Assembly: GCF_000282475.1 (NCBI RefSeq)
Contig: NZ_AKJF01000070.1
Span: 1 to 58,705 of the forward strand
Source: Pseudomonas sp. GM78
GTDB taxonomy: Bacteria; Pseudomonadota; Gammaproteobacteria; Pseudomonadales; Pseudomonadaceae
Reading direction: 5' to 3'
DNA length: 58,705 bases
Every line of letters starts with the position of its first letter. The first letter of the stretch is position 1. This document shows positions 8,348-18,348 of this stretch, one piece after another. Under the pieces are notes generated by a model. The model did not search any database, had not been told where the DNA came from, and worked only from the letters and a program-made list of their open reading frames with translations. The position numbers and the translations under genes are program-made.

Positions 8348-8629
8348 AACAAATGCTTCCCTGAAGTATGGATACCGTCGATATCAAGTGCGTGGATACA
8401 GAAAAGCCTACTAGCGTGGCTGAACTAGGAACTTGTCCAAATCGACACAAGGCTTTCATTTGGCCGCAAAACTAACATAAATGGTTATCAAAGCCCATAC
8501 TGAGGGGGGGCTGGCATTTTGCTTCATCGAATAGTGCGCGCCGCCGATGCCCGCCGCCAACGTCCCGGGCTGGGTCGCGGGATTTGTCGCGCCTGCGCGA
8601 TGGCGGGTGGCAGATTCAGCCGCCCGCGG
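8348..8629. other. Intergenic region holding the glycan operon promoter
   Basis: These 282 bases separate the start of the HAD-UbiA gene from the stop of the binding-protein gene. AT-rich sequence near 8348-8510 presumably holds the minus-strand promoter, but I see no convincing -35/-10 pair. I also find no JUMPstart/ops element (GGCGGTAG) on either strand. Sequence from about 8530 rightward returns to high GC. Confidence 0.4.
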
Positions 8630-9382
8630 TCATGGCCTGGCTTCAGCCTTGCCGCCCACGTAAAGGCGAATGATGTCATCGATTTCCCCTGACATCTTCA
8701 TGCGCAGCAGGGTGCGCAGAATGCGCTGCACCGGCACCTTGGGATCGTTGCGTACGTAACAGCCGACGCGTTGCTCCTGCAGGAACGCCACGCCTTGCAG
8801 TTGCTGCTGCGGCAACAATCGCTGGTTGAACCAGTCCAGGGTCCATTGGTTGCTGACCGCATAGCGGTTGCGTCCGGCATGCAGCTTCTCCAGCACCTGT
8901 TCCTGGTTACGGGCGTCGTCCCGATACAGCCGGTTGGCGTCGAACAGCGGCTGCAGGGTCGGGTAGCTGTAGCCCAGGACCGTGCCGATCGATTGATGGG
9001 GCAAGTGTGCCGGGTTGACGGAGTCCTTCGCGTCAGGCCGGCTGACCAGCAGGTCGGGTTGAGTCCAGAGCGGAATGCTCCAGATATAGTCGCCGGACTG
9101 GTTCGGCGTCCAGGACTGTGCGGCGTAGCAGCGAATGTCGACCTCGCCCTGTTCCATGGCGTTCTGCACCCGGCCGCGGGGCAATACGTGGAACTGCGCC
9201 GGTACACCGACCTGGGTCGCGAGGCTGAGCATCACGTCATACAGGATGCCCTGGGTCGGTCGGCCACGCTCCAGTTGCACCATCGGCATGGCCCAACTGT
9301 CAGGCACTACGAAGCGCAACGGCGTGTCAGCGGCCACCCCGTCCAGGCTGATCAACAGCAGTGCCCCCCAGGCCAACCGCAT
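8630..9382 (-). CDS. Periplasmic substrate-binding-like protein (SBP family 3)
   Basis: With ATG at 9382 the protein has 250 residues and opens with a clear signal peptide (MRLAWGALLLISLDGVA, cleavage likely before ADT). A longer frame to 9634 would overlap dnaX and lacks a leader, so I reject it. The mature part follows the transporter substrate-binding domain 3 pattern, with GILYDVMLSLATQVG, a DIRCYAA segment and GYSYPTL. No permease or ATPase genes adjoin it. Its ligand is unknown; many such orphan proteins in Pseudomonas have no known transporter. It is divergent from dnaX. Confidence 0.75.
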   Translation of the reverse strand: MRLAWGALLLISLDGVAADTPLRFVVPDSWAMPMVQLERGRPTQGILYDVMLSLATQVGVPAQFHVLPRGRVQNAMEQGEVDIRCYAAQSWTPNQSGDYIWSIPLWTQPDLLVSRPDAKDSVNPAHLPHQSIGTVLGYSYPTLQPLFDANRLYRDDARNQEQVLEKLHAGRNRYAVSNQWTLDWFNQRLLPQQQLQGVAFLQEQRVGCYVRNDPKVPVQRILRTLLRMKMSGEIDDIIRLYVGGKAEARP

Positions 9383-9517
9383 AAACGCTCCACTATCCTT
9401 GAAGCAAAAGGCCCGCAAAATGCAGCTTAGCCAGATTAGACGAGCGCACCGGATGCAATTTGTGCCTTGCTCCGCTAGCATTAGCCGCTTCTGTTTCCTT
9501 CGCTGCGACGGTTTTCG

Positions 9518-11590
9518 ATGAGTTATCAGGTTCTTGCACGTAAATGGCGTCCGCGCTCGTTCCGCGAAATGGTCGGCCAGACCCATGTGCTCAAGGCTCT
9601 GATCAATGCCTTGGACAGCCAGCGGCTGCACCACGCGTACCTGTTTACCGGGACGCGCGGGGTCGGCAAGACCACCATCGCGCGGATCATCGCCAAATGC
9701 CTGAACTGTGAAACAGGTATCACTTCAACGCCCTGCGGCGAGTGTTCGGTGTGCCGCGAAATCGATGAAGGCCGCTTCGTCGACCTGATCGAGATCGACG
9801 CTGCCAGCCGCACCAAGGTCGAAGACACCCGCGAGCTGCTCGACAACGTGCAGTACGCCCCCAGCCGCGGGCGTTTCAAGGTCTACCTGATCGACGAAGT
9901 GCACATGCTCTCCAGCCATTCTTTCAATGCGCTGCTGAAAACCCTCGAAGAGCCGCCACCCTACGTCAAGTTCATCCTGGCCACCACTGATCCGCAGAAA
10001 CTTCCCGCAACGATTCTCTCGCGTTGCCTGCAGTTCTCCCTGAAGAACATGACCCCGGAACGGGTCGTCGAGCATTTGACCCATGTGCTCGGCGTCGAGA
10101 ACGTGCCGTTCGAAGACGATGCGCTGTGGTTGCTCGGTCGCGCCGCCGACGGTTCGATGCGCGATGCCATGAGCCTCACCGACCAGGCGATCGCCTTCGG
10201 TGAAGGCAAGGTCATGGCCGCTGACGTGCGGGCGATGCTCGGCACCCTCGATCACGGCCAGGTCTATGACGTCCTGCATGCGCTGATCGAAGGCGACGCC
10301 AAGGCCCTGCTCGAAGCGGTCCGCCATCTGGCCGAACAGGGGCCGGACTGGAACGGCGTGCTCTCGGAAATCCTCAATGTGCTGCACCGGGTCGCCATTG
10401 CCCAGGCTTTGCCGGAAGGCGTCGACAACGGCCATGGCGACCGTGACCGGGTGCTGGCCCTGGCCCAGGCCTTGCCGGCCGAAGACGTTCAGTTCTATTA
10501 CCAGATGGGGCTGATCGGCCGCCGCGACTTGCCGCTGGCTCCCGATCCCCGCGGCGGTTTTGAAATGGTGCTGTTGCGCATGCTGGCGTTCCGGCCCGCC
10601 GACACCACGGACGCGCCAAGTCAACCGCTAAAGCCAGTGGGGATCAGCCAGGCCACTGTTGATTCCGCCAAATCAGTGGCTGCCACGCCGGTCGTAGCAA
10701 AGGTCGTCGCTGCGCCCGTTGCACCTGTGGCGGCAGTGGCTCCGGCACCTGCGCCGGTTGCGCCTGTCGCAGCACTTCAGCCTGTACCTGAGCCTGAGCC
10801 GGTGGCCCCGGCAGTCGTGGTCGAAGAAGTGGTCGACCTGCCGTGGAATGATCCGGTCGAGCCAGCAGCCGTTCAGCAGCCAGCCGTCGAGCCGGTGCTG
10901 GAAACTGCCAGCGAGCAGCCCGAACTGCCGCCGATGCCGTTGCCGACCCCGGAAAGCGTGGTGCCGGACGCACCGGAGTGGGCCGCCGCGCCGATTCCGG
11001 AGCCGACGGTGGCCCAAGTCGATGCCGCCACCCCTGGCATGGACCTCGATGACGAGCCGCCGCTGGACGAGGATTACATCGAACCAGACATGGACTCGGC
11101 CTACAGCTACCTCGACGAATTGGCCAGTGAGCACGCCGCCGAGCCAGCCGCAGAACCCGAGCCTGAGCCCGCTGCAGCACCCGCCACGGGCCTGGCGCTG
11201 CAATGGCTGGAGCTGTTCCCGAAGCTGCCGATTTCCGGCATGACCGGCAGCATCGCCGCCAACTGCACGCTGATCGCGGTCGATGGCGACAATTGGTTGT
11301 TACACCTGGACCCGGCCCACAGCGCCTTGTTCAACGCCACTCAACAACGTCGTCTCAACGAAGCGTTGAACCAGTATCACGGGCGGACCCTGACCCTGAC
11401 CATGGAGCTGATCAAGCCTCAGCAGGAAACACCGGCCCAGGCCGCGTCCCGTCGGCGTGCCGACCGTCAGCGCGAGGCCGAGGAATCGATCCACGGTGAT
11501 CCGTTCATCCAGCAAATGATGCAGCAGTTCGGTGCGGTGGTCCGTAACGATACTATTGAACCTGTCGAGGCCCTGGCCAGTCAGGGCTAA
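9518..11590 (+). CDS. dnaX: DNA polymerase III subunit tau (gamma/tau)
   Basis: A 690-residue clamp-loader ATPase. Walker [10 protein letters not shown] includes Lys51, the zinc ligands are Cys64, Cys73, Cys76 and Cys79 (with Cys61 nearby), Walker B is LIDEVHM, and the AAA+ core runs to about residue 370. A long Ala/Pro/Glu-rich linker (about 375-560) leads to the C-terminal domains that bind DnaB and the alpha subunit. In E. coli a slippery A-AAA-AAG makes the short gamma form; I see no such heptamer here, so full-length tau may be the only programmed product. It heads the dnaX-ybaB-(MDR)-recR cluster. Confidence 0.97.
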   Translation: MSYQVLARKWRPRSFREMVGQTHVLKALINALDSQRLHHAYLFTGTRGVGKTTIARIIAKCLNCETGITSTPCGECSVCREIDEGRFVDLIEIDAASRTKVEDTRELLDNVQYAPSRGRFKVYLIDEVHMLSSHSFNALLKTLEEPPPYVKFILATTDPQKLPATILSRCLQFSLKNMTPERVVEHLTHVLGVENVPFEDDALWLLGRAADGSMRDAMSLTDQAIAFGEGKVMAADVRAMLGTLDHGQVYDVLHALIEGDAKALLEAVRHLAEQGPDWNGVLSEILNVLHRVAIAQALPEGVDNGHGDRDRVLALAQALPAEDVQFYYQMGLIGRRDLPLAPDPRGGFEMVLLRMLAFRPADTTDAPSQPLKPVGISQATVDSAKSVAATPVVAKVVAAPVAPVAAVAPAPAPVAPVAALQPVPEPEPVAPAVVVEEVVDLPWNDPVEPAAVQQPAVEPVLETASEQPELPPMPLPTPESVVPDAPEWAAAPIPEPTVAQVDAATPGMDLDDEPPLDEDYIEPDMDSAYSYLDELASEHAAEPAAEPEPEPAAAPATGLALQWLELFPKLPISGMTGSIAANCTLIAVDGDNWLLHLDPAHSALFNATQQRRLNEALNQYHGRTLTLTMELIKPQQETPAQAASRRRADRQREAEESIHGDPFIQQMMQQFGAVVRNDTIEPVEALASQG

Positions 11591-11655
11591 TAACTGAAGG
11601 CGCTTGCCCGCATGGGCGGGCGCCGTTTAATCCAAGTACTTTTGAGGTGATTCCC

Positions 11656-11994
11656 ATGATGAAAGGTGGCATGGCCGGCCTGATGAAGCAGGCACAGCAG
11701 ATGCAGGAAAAAATGGCCAAGATGCAGGAAGAGCTGGCCAACGCCGAAGTCACCGGTAAAGCCGGTGGCGACATGGTCACCGTGGTGATGACCGGTCGTC
11801 ACGACGTCAAACGCGTGACCATCGACCCAAGCCTGGTCGAAGGCCTGAGCGAAGATGACAAGGAAATGCTCGAAGCGGTGTTCGCCGCGGCCGTCAACGA
11901 CGCCGTGCGCAAGATCGAAGCCAACAGCCAGGACAAAATGGGCAGCATGACCGCCGGCATGCAACTGCCACCGGGCATGAAACTGCCATTCTGA
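11656..11994 (+). CDS. YbaB/EbfC nucleoid-associated DNA-binding protein
   Basis: A 112-residue protein beginning [17 protein letters not shown], with a coiled-coil N-terminal half, [10 protein letters not shown]-type core strands and a Met/Pro-rich tail ([12 protein letters not shown]). YbaB proteins are dimeric, bind DNA and are almost always encoded between dnaX and recR, as here. The frame is open from GTG 11647, but that GTG lies within the Shine-Dalgarno sequence GAGGTG (11644-11649). ATG 11656, six bases downstream, is therefore the likely start. It is followed by a strong terminator. Confidence 0.92.
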   Translation: MMKGGMAGLMKQAQQMQEKMAKMQEELANAEVTGKAGGDMVTVVMTGRHDVKRVTIDPSLVEGLSEDDKEMLEAVFAAAVNDAVRKIEANSQDKMGSMTAGMQLPPGMKLPF

Positions 11995-12021
11995 TTCGCC
12001 TTCAGGCGTCGGATGAGCTAC

Positions 12022-12057
12022 AAAAAATGCCAGGCATCTTGCCTGGCATTTTTGTTT
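12022..12057 (+). terminator. Intrinsic terminator after ybaB
   Basis: The stem AAATGCCAGGC / GCCTGGCATTT has a five-base loop and is followed by TTTTG. It starts about 30 bases past the ybaB stop. An A-run on the left side could let it work on the other strand too. Confidence 0.85.
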
Positions 12058-12094
12058 CTGCCTCACAGGGATGCGGCGCCTGTGAAGTCGCCTT

Positions 12095-12161
12095 CGCGGG
12101 CAAGCCCGCTCCCACAGGATTCGCGGCGTTCGCAAAACCTGTGGGAGCGGGCTTGCCCGCG
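12095..12161. repeat. REPIN-like inverted pair, group A
   Basis: Two inverted copies of CGCGGGCAAGCCCGCTCCCA (12095-12118 and 12138-12161) are separated by 19 bases. The same unit recurs at 18397, 21918 and 32746. These are mobile REP elements of fluorescent pseudomonads. Confidence 0.9.
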
Positions 12162-12261
12162 ATGAAGTCGCCTCGGTTCAACCGAATAGACATCGAACGC
12201 CAAACCAGTAAAAAGGTCTGCTCCCTATACCCCGTACCCATCGATCAAAGGAGACGCTGAC

Positions 12262-13299
12262 ATGTCCGACCCCATGACCCTCAACCAACGTATCGTCCTG
12301 GCCTCGCGCCCGGTCGGCGCACCGACGCCGGAGAATTTTCGCCTGGAGCGGGTCGCGCTACCCGATCTGGCCGAGGGTCAGGTGCTGCTCAAGACCCTTT
12401 ATCTGTCGCTGGACCCCTACATGCGCGGGCGCATGAGTGATGCGCCGTCCTATGCCGCGCCGGTGGAGATCGGCGATGTGATGACCGGTGGTGCAGTCAG
12501 CCGGGTCGAGCGTTCGCGCCATCCCAAGTTTCATGAAGGTGACCTGGTGGTCGGCGCCACGGGATGGCAGAGCCACAGCATCAACGACGGTACCAGCATC
12601 ATGGCGCTACCTTCGGGGCTGCCCAACCCCTCCATGGCCCTGGGTGTGCTGGGCATGCCGGGCATGACCGCCTACATGGGCTTGATGGACATCGGCCAGC
12701 CGAAAGAGGGCGAGACCCTGGTGGTGGCGGCAGCCTCGGGCGCCGTGGGGTCGGTGGTGGGCCAGGTGGCGAAGATCAAGGGCCTGCGCGTGGTCGGCGT
12801 GGCCGGCGGGGCGGAAAAATGTCGTTATGTCACTGAAGAGCTGGGTTTCGATGCCTGCATCGACCACAAGAGCCCGGACTTCGTCGACGAGCTGGCGAAG
12901 GCATGCCCCAAGGGTATCGATATCTATTATGAGAACGTCGGCGGCAAGGTGTTCGACGCCGTGGTGCCGTTGCTAAACCCCAAGGCGCGGATTCCGCTCT
13001 GTGGCCTGATTGCTTCCTACAACGCCAGCGAGGCACCGAGCGGCCCGGATCGCTTGCCGCAATTGCAGCGCACGTTGTTGACCAAGCGCGTGCGAATCCA
13101 GGGCTTTATCGTGTTCGACGACTACGGTGACCGTCAGCCGGAGTTCATCAGTGCGATGGCACCGTGGGTGCGTGATGGCAAGGTGAAGTTTCGCGAAGAC
13201 GTGGTCGATGGCCTGGAGCAGGCGCCCGAGGCGTTCATCGGGCTGCTGGAAGGTCGCAACTTTGGCAAACTGGTGGTGCGGGTCGCGCCCAACGACTAA
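12262..13299 (+). CDS. NADP-dependent medium-chain oxidoreductase (CurA/LTB4DH-like)
   Basis: A 345-residue zinc-independent MDR enzyme. The N-terminal substrate domain carries LSLDPYMRGRM, typical of the leukotriene B4 dehydrogenase/curcumin reductase subfamily. The NADP-binding Rossmann domain has AASGAVGSVVGQVAKIKG, followed by VGVAGGAEKC and YENVGGKVFD. Members reduce alpha,beta-unsaturated ketones and aldehydes with NADPH. AAAGGAGA lies just upstream of ATG 12262. It sits between ybaB and recR and is not part of the DNA-repair unit by function. The physiological substrate is unknown. Confidence 0.88.
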   Translation: MSDPMTLNQRIVLASRPVGAPTPENFRLERVALPDLAEGQVLLKTLYLSLDPYMRGRMSDAPSYAAPVEIGDVMTGGAVSRVERSRHPKFHEGDLVVGATGWQSHSINDGTSIMALPSGLPNPSMALGVLGMPGMTAYMGLMDIGQPKEGETLVVAAASGAVGSVVGQVAKIKGLRVVGVAGGAEKCRYVTEELGFDACIDHKSPDFVDELAKACPKGIDIYYENVGGKVFDAVVPLLNPKARIPLCGLIASYNASEAPSGPDRLPQLQRTLLTKRVRIQGFIVFDDYGDRQPEFISAMAPWVRDGKVKFREDVVDGLEQAPEAFIGLLEGRNFGKLVVRVAPND

Positions 13300-13374
13300 T
13301 TGACGCTGTGAATTGACGCTCAACAGAGGCGCGGGTATAAACCGCGTCTCGTTGTTTTCGTCGGACTTTTCCCC

Positions 13375-13977
13375 ATGAGCTTCAGCCCTTTGATTCGCCA
13401 ACTGATCGACGCCCTGCGAGTTTTGCCAGGTGTGGGTCAGAAAACCGCCCAGCGCATGGCGTTGCAGTTGCTCGAGCGTGATCGCAGTGGCGGCTCGCGC
13501 CTGGCACTGGCCCTGAACCAGGCCATGGATGGGGTCGGTCACTGCCGTCAGTGCCGCACGCTGACCGAAGACGATCTCTGCCCGCAGTGCGCCGATACCC
13601 GCCGCGACGACACCTTGCTGTGCGTGGTGGAAGGGCCGATGGATGTCTACGCCGTGGAGCAGACCGGTTTCCGTGGCCGCTACTTCGTGCTCAAGGGGCA
13701 TCTGTCGCCGCTCGACGGGCTGGGGCCGGAGGCGATCGGCATTCCGCAATTGATGGCGCGGATCGAGGAGGCGGGCACGTTCACCGAAGTCATCCTCGCC
13801 ACCAACCCGACCGTGGAAGGCGAAGCCACTGCGCACTACATCGCCCAGCTGCTCAGCAGCAAAGGCCTGATCGCTTCGCGGATCGCCCATGGCGTGCCGC
13901 TGGGTGGCGAGCTGGAGTTGGTGGATGGCGGGACGCTGGCGCATTCGTTTGCGGGGCGTAAGCCGATCTCCCTCTAG
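13375..13977 (+). CDS. recR: Recombination mediator RecR
   Basis: A 200-residue protein of normal RecR length. The helix-hairpin-helix ([16 protein letters not shown]) is at about 15-30, followed by a four-cysteine zinc site (CRQC and CPQC) and a Toprim domain ([26 protein letters not shown]). RecR acts with RecF and RecO to load RecA on SSB-coated gaps. Conserved synteny with dnaX and ybaB supports the call. The C-terminal [12 protein letters not shown] motif is intact. Confidence 0.96.
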   Translation: MSFSPLIRQLIDALRVLPGVGQKTAQRMALQLLERDRSGGSRLALALNQAMDGVGHCRQCRTLTEDDLCPQCADTRRDDTLLCVVEGPMDVYAVEQTGFRGRYFVLKGHLSPLDGLGPEAIGIPQLMARIEEAGTFTEVILATNPTVEGEATAHYIAQLLSSKGLIASRIAHGVPLGGELELVDGGTLAHSFAGRKPISL

Positions 13978-14000
13978 TCCTGTAGCGCCTTCAGGGACGC

Positions 14001-14070
14001 CATCGCGAGCAAGCTTTGCTCCTACAGGTTTTGGGTTTGACTACTGTAGGAGCAAAGCTTGCTCGCGATG
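14001..14070. repeat. REPIN-like inverted pair, group B
   Basis: CATCGCGAGCAAGCTTTGCT at 14001 and its inverse at 14044-14070 (GTAGGAGCAAAGCTTGCTCG) flank a 16-base centre. It lies between recR and the acyl-CoA dehydrogenase gene. Confidence 0.88.
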
Positions 14071-14162
14071 CAGGTGTCTCGGCATATCTGATTCACACAA
14101 TCCTGTTGTAAACCAAGCAAGCGCTCGGTTAACTTCGCTGAACCCTTCAGTGGAGTTCGCCG

Positions 14163-15311
14163 ATGCCTGCCTTCGAGGAATACTTCGACCCCAGCCACCA
14201 AATGGTCCGCGACAGCGTCAGGCGCTTCGTCGAGCGCGAGATTCTGCCGGGCATCGAGCAGTGGGAAGAAGCCGAAAACTTTCCCCGCGAGCTCTATCTG
14301 AAGGCCGGTGCGGCGGGCATCCTCGGCATCGGTTACCCCCAAAGCCTGGGCGGCAGCCACGAGGGCGATGTGTTCACCAAGATCGCCGCCAGCGAAGAGC
14401 TGATGCGCTGTGGCTCCGGTGGCCTGGTGGCGGGCCTGGGTTCGCTGGACATCGGCCTGCCGCCGATTCTCAAGTGGGCCAGCCCTTGCGTCCGTGATCG
14501 GGTGGTGCCACAGGTGTTGTCCGGCGAGAAAATCAGCGCCCTGGCCGTCACCGAACCCGGCGGCGGTTCCGACGTCGCCAACCTGCAAACCCGCGCCGTG
14601 CGTGAGGGCGATTTCTACCGGGTCAACGGCAGTAAAACCTTCATCACCAGCGGCGTGCGCGCGGACTACTACACCGTAGCGGTGCGCACCGGCGAGCCGG
14701 GTTTCGCTGGCATCAGCCTGTTGTTGATCGAAAAAGGCACCCCGGGTTTCACCGTGGGTCGGCAGTTGAAGAAAATGGGCTGGTGGGCGTCGGACACCGC
14801 CGAATTGTTCTTCGATGATTGTCAGGTTCCGGTAGGAAACCTGATCGGCAGCGAGAATATGGGTTTCGCCTGCATCATGGGCAATTTCCAGAACGAACGC
14901 CTGGCCCTGGCGTTGATGGCCAACATGACCGCGCAGCTTGCCCTGGAGGAAAGCCTCAAGTGGGCGCGCGAGCGTGAAGCCTTTGGTAAACCGATCGGCA
15001 AGTTCCAGGTGATCAAGCATCGCCTGGCGGAGATGGCCACGGCACTCGAAGTCTCACGGGAGTTCACCTACCGGCAGGCGGCGAAAATGGCGGCGGGCAA
15101 GAGCGTGATCAAGGAGATTTCCATGGCCAAGAATTTTGCCACGGACACGGCGGACCGGATCACCCACGATGCCGTGCAGATACTGGGTGGCCTGGGTTAC
15201 ATGCGTGAGAGCCTGGTGGAGCGGCTGTACCGGGATAACCGGATTCTGTCGATTGGCGGGGGGACGCGGGAAGTGATGAACGAGATTATCAGCAAGCAGA
15301 TGGGGCTCTAG
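14163..15311 (+). CDS. Acyl-CoA dehydrogenase
   Basis: A 382-residue flavoenzyme with all three acyl-CoA dehydrogenase domains. The FAD/substrate signature is ALAVTEPGGGSDVANL (126-141), and the arginine-containing C-terminal REAFGKPIGKFQ and QILGGLGYM motifs are present. The usual medium-chain catalytic glutamate near the C-terminus is Gly here (SIGGGTREV). Glu262/263 (LEES) aligns with the alternative catalytic glutamate of long-chain and isovaleryl-CoA dehydrogenases, so the enzyme is probably active. ATG 14163 follows TGGAG. The chain-length substrate is unknown; it is transcribed alone. Confidence 0.9.
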   Translation: MPAFEEYFDPSHQMVRDSVRRFVEREILPGIEQWEEAENFPRELYLKAGAAGILGIGYPQSLGGSHEGDVFTKIAASEELMRCGSGGLVAGLGSLDIGLPPILKWASPCVRDRVVPQVLSGEKISALAVTEPGGGSDVANLQTRAVREGDFYRVNGSKTFITSGVRADYYTVAVRTGEPGFAGISLLLIEKGTPGFTVGRQLKKMGWWASDTAELFFDDCQVPVGNLIGSENMGFACIMGNFQNERLALALMANMTAQLALEESLKWAREREAFGKPIGKFQVIKHRLAEMATALEVSREFTYRQAAKMAAGKSVIKEISMAKNFATDTADRITHDAVQILGGLGYMRESLVERLYRDNRILSIGGGTREVMNEIISKQMGL

Positions 15312-15332
15312 TGGGCGGTGTGGCGGATTACG

Positions 15333-15429
15333 CCATCGCTGGCGAGCCAGCTCCCACAGGGATCTGATGTGTACATAAATTCTGTGCACAACAAAGAACA
15401 CTGTGGGAGTTGGCTTGCCAGCGATGGCG
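15333..15429. repeat. REPIN-like inverted pair, group B variant
   Basis: CCATCGCTGGCGAGCCAGCT (15333) and its inverse CTGTGGGAGTTGGCTTGCCA (15401) are separated by about 40 bases. It lies between two convergent genes and may also act as a boundary hairpin. Confidence 0.85.
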
Positions 15430-15445
15430 TCAGCACAAGCGCCGC

Positions 15446-15994
15446 TTACTTGTCGGAAAGGGCAAACTGCGTCAGGCAAAAAGTCGGAATCCCCATGTCT
15501 TCCAGGCGCTGCGAACCTCCCAGCTCCGGCAAATCGATGATCGCCGCCGCTTCATGCACCCGCGCGCCCATGCGTCGAATCAGGTTCGCCGCCGCAATCA
15601 GGGTACCGCCGGTGGCGATCAGGTCATCGAACATCACCACCGAATCGCCTTCGCACAGGCTGTCGGCGTGCACTTCAAGAAACGCTTCGCCGTACTCGGT
15701 CGCATAACCTTCAGCCAGAACGTCGGCCGGCAATTTGCCTTGCTTGCGAAACAGCACCAGCGGCTTGTTCAACTGATACGCCAGCACCGAGCCGATCAGG
15801 AAACCCCGGGCATCCATGGCGCCAATGTGGGTGAAATCCGCCTCGACATAGCGGTGGGCGAAGCTGTCCATCACCAGGCGCAGGGCCGTGGGCGACTGGA
15901 AGAGCGGGGTGATGTCGCGAAAGATCACGCCGGGCTTCGGAAAGTCGATCACGGGGCGGATGAGGGATTTGATGTCGAAGGAGTCGAAGACCAT
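15446..15994 (-). CDS. apt: Adenine phosphoribosyltransferase
   Basis: A 182-residue type I phosphoribosyltransferase. The PRPP-binding loop [13 protein letters not shown], the N-terminal [14 protein letters not shown] segment and the flexible-loop region [13 protein letters not shown] are all typical of Apt. It salvages adenine to AMP using PRPP. I take ATG 15994 because family members begin a few residues before FDS(F)DIK; a longer frame to 16105 would overlap anr. It is downstream of anr in the same orientation, with 77 bases between them. Confidence 0.94.
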   Translation of the reverse strand: MVFDSFDIKSLIRPVIDFPKPGVIFRDITPLFQSPTALRLVMDSFAHRYVEADFTHIGAMDARGFLIGSVLAYQLNKPLVLFRKQGKLPADVLAEGYATEYGEAFLEVHADSLCEGDSVVMFDDLIATGGTLIAAANLIRRMGARVHEAAAIIDLPELGGSQRLEDMGIPTFCLTQFALSDK

Positions 15995-16071
15995 CGAAGG
16001 TGTCCTGGCAGGCTGCAAACGACACAGTATAACGGCGGCTGAACCGTTTCGCTCAGCCGCGATCGGCCTAA

Positions 16072-16806
16072 TCAGCCTTCGAGGGAACCACCGGCCAGGG
16101 CGCACAGCTGGATCGGGTCGAGGATGCGGATTTCCTTGCCCTCGGCGGCGATCAGTTCGTTCTGCTGGAAGCGCGTGAACACCCGCGACACGGTTTCAAC
16201 CGCCAGGCCCAGGTAGTTGCCGATTTCATTGCGCGACATGCTCAGGCGGAACTGATTGGCCGAGAAGCCCCGGGCACGGAAGCGCGCCGACAGGTTGACC
16301 AGGAAGGTGGCGATGCGCTCATCGGCGGTCTTTTTCGACAGCAGCAGCATCATCTGCTGATCGTCACGGATCTCGCGGCTCATCACGCGCATCAGCTGAC
16401 GGCGCAACTGCGGCAGCTGCAGGGCCAGTTCGTCGAGGCGTTCAAAGGGTATTTCACAGACCGAAGTAGTTTCCAGCGCTTGCGCCGACACCGGGTGTTT
16501 TTCGGTGTCCATGCCCGACAGCCCGACCAGCTCGCTCGGCAAATGGAAGCCGGTGAGCTGTTCTTCGCCGGCATCGCTCAGGTTGAAGGTCTTCAGGGCG
16601 CCGGAGCGCACGGCGTAGACCGAGTCGAACTTGTCGCCCTGGCGGAACAGAAACTCACCCTTTTTCAGCGGGCGGCCACGTTTGACGATTTCGTCCAGCG
16701 CATCCATATCTTCCAGATTCAGAGAAAGTGGCAAACACAGCGGGGCCAGACTGCAATCCTTGCAATGGGCCTGATTGTGAGCGCGCAGTTTTACTGGCTC
16801 AGACAT
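16072..16806 (-). CDS. anr: Anr, FNR-type oxygen-sensing transcriptional activator
   Basis: A 244-residue Crp/Fnr protein. N-terminal cysteines Cys15, Cys18 and Cys24 ([10 protein letters not shown]) and central Cys117 are the four ligands of the oxygen-labile 4Fe-4S cluster. A cyclic-nucleotide-type beta-roll, a long dimer helix and a helix-turn-helix ([20 protein letters not shown]) follow. When the cluster is intact under low oxygen the dimer binds TTGAT-N4-ATCAA sites. Candidate sites occur in this window before hemN, ccoG, ccoN1 and ccoN2, matching its known regulon. It neighbours hemN, as in P. aeruginosa. Confidence 0.96.
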   Translation of the reverse strand: MSEPVKLRAHNQAHCKDCSLAPLCLPLSLNLEDMDALDEIVKRGRPLKKGEFLFRQGDKFDSVYAVRSGALKTFNLSDAGEEQLTGFHLPSELVGLSGMDTEKHPVSAQALETTSVCEIPFERLDELALQLPQLRRQLMRVMSREIRDDQQMMLLLSKKTADERIATFLVNLSARFRARGFSANQFRLSMSRNEIGNYLGLAVETVSRVFTRFQQNELIAAEGKEIRILDPIQLCALAGGSLEG

Positions 16807-16898
16807 TTCTTCAATCCTTGTGGGAAATCACACATAAGACGTAAGGGTAACCCACTGCAGGACGTTGATGCCAGCACGCGGCGGATTTGCCGCAGGGT

Positions 16899-18281
16899 TT
16901 AGATCACTCGGGAAAACCGTTGGCGACTGTGTTGCTCGAAGTAGGCGTCAAACACCATGCACACCGAGCGCACCAGCAAGCGACCTGCCGGCAGCACAGT
17001 GATGCCCTGGCTATCCAGCTCAATCAGGCCATCCTTGGCCATGTCCTGCAGTTGTGGCCAAAGTTCGCCGAAATAACCTTGAAAATCGATATTGAAGGCC
17101 TGTTCGATCTGGGCGAATTCCAGGCTGAAATTGCAGATCAGCTGCTGGATCACCGCGCGGCGCAGACGGTCATCGGCGTTGCACGACAGGCCACGGCTGG
17201 TGGCCAATTGCGCAGAGGCCAAGGTGTTCTGGTATTGGGTCAGGTCGCTGTTGTTCTGGCAGTACAAATCACCGATCTGGCTGATCGCCGATACGCCCAG
17301 CCCGATCAAATCGCAATGGCCGTGGGTGGTGTAGCCCTGGAAGTTGCGTTGCAGGGTCGATTCCTCCTGGGCGATCGCCAGTTCATCGTCGGGCAGCGCG
17401 AAGTGGTCCATGCCGATGTAGCGGTAACCGGCGGCGGTCAGTTGCTCGATGGTGCGTTGCAGCATCTGCAGTTTTTGCGCCGGGGTCGGTAGCTCGTTGA
17501 TATTGATCCGCCGTTGCGGCATGAAGCGGTCCGGCAGGTGCGCATAGTTGAACACCGAGAGGCGGTCCGGTTGCAGGCTGATGACTTCGTCGACGGTGCG
17601 GGCAAAGTTTTCCGGGGTCTGTTTGGGCAGTCCGTAGATCAGGTCGATGTTGATCGAGCGAAACTGCAGGGTCCGGGCGGCGTCGATCACCGCGCGGGTT
17701 TCTTCCAGGCTCTGCAGGCGATTGACCGCGCGCTGCACGGCCGGGTCAAGGTCTTGCAGGCCGATGCTGACCCGATTGAAACCCAGTTCGCGCAGCAGGC
17801 CCATGGTCGACCAGTCGGCTTCGCGTGGGTCGATTTCGATGCCGTAGTCACCGCTATCGTCATCGAGCAAGTTGAAGTGCTTGCGCAGGTGCGCCATCAG
17901 CTGACGCAGTTCGTCGTGGCTGAGAAAGGTCGGGGTGCCACCGCCGAAATGCAGTTGCTCGACTTTCTGCGCGGGGTCGAGGTGGCAGGCGATCAGCTGG
18001 ATTTCCTGCTCCAGGCGCTGCAGGTAGGGCAGCGCCCGGCCGCGATCCTTGGTGATCACCTTGTTGCAGGCGCAGTAGTAGCAAATGTTCGCGCAAAACG
18101 GCACATGCACGTACAGCGACAGCGGGCGCACGGCCTTGCGGCTGTCGCGCAGGGCATGCAGCAGGTCGAACGGGCTGATCTGGCTGTGGAATTGCACCGC
18201 GGTCGGGTAGGAGGTGTAGCGCGGTCCCGCCAGGTCATAACGGCGGATCAGATCGGTGTCCCAACGAATGGCGTCGAGCAT
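16899..18281 (-). CDS. hemN: Oxygen-independent coproporphyrinogen III oxidase
   Basis: A 460-residue radical-SAM enzyme. The cluster motif CX3CX2C is at Cys63, Cys67 and Cys70 (FCANICYYCACNK), and HFGGGTPTFL and the HemN C-terminal domain follow. It decarboxylates coproporphyrinogen III to protoporphyrinogen IX without oxygen, feeding haem to the cbb3 oxidases encoded nearby. Two ATGs are adjacent; I choose the second (18281) because orthologues begin MLD-IRWD. A perfect Anr box sits 68 bases upstream. Confidence 0.96.
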   Translation of the reverse strand: MLDAIRWDTDLIRRYDLAGPRYTSYPTAVQFHSQISPFDLLHALRDSRKAVRPLSLYVHVPFCANICYYCACNKVITKDRGRALPYLQRLEQEIQLIACHLDPAQKVEQLHFGGGTPTFLSHDELRQLMAHLRKHFNLLDDDSGDYGIEIDPREADWSTMGLLRELGFNRVSIGLQDLDPAVQRAVNRLQSLEETRAVIDAARTLQFRSINIDLIYGLPKQTPENFARTVDEVISLQPDRLSVFNYAHLPDRFMPQRRININELPTPAQKLQMLQRTIEQLTAAGYRYIGMDHFALPDDELAIAQEESTLQRNFQGYTTHGHCDLIGLGVSAISQIGDLYCQNNSDLTQYQNTLASAQLATSRGLSCNADDRLRRAVIQQLICNFSLEFAQIEQAFNIDFQGYFGELWPQLQDMAKDGLIELDSQGITVLPAGRLLVRSVCMVFDAYFEQHSRQRFSRVI

Positions 18282-18348
18282 CATGCGGGCATTCCCCCGG
18301 ATAGGCTGGCAGTGTTGGCCAGTCTAGGGGGTGGGGGATTTGGGGGTC

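Noticed and set aside
8348-8629. JUMPstart/ops element before the glycan operon
   Set aside because: GGCGGTAG was not found on either strand.
9383-9517. 4.5S SRP RNA upstream of dnaX
   Set aside because: The conserved GGAAGGAAGCAG-type core is absent from this interval.
9383-9634. N-terminal extension of the substrate-binding protein
   Set aside because: It would overlap dnaX and bury the signal peptide that starts at 9382.
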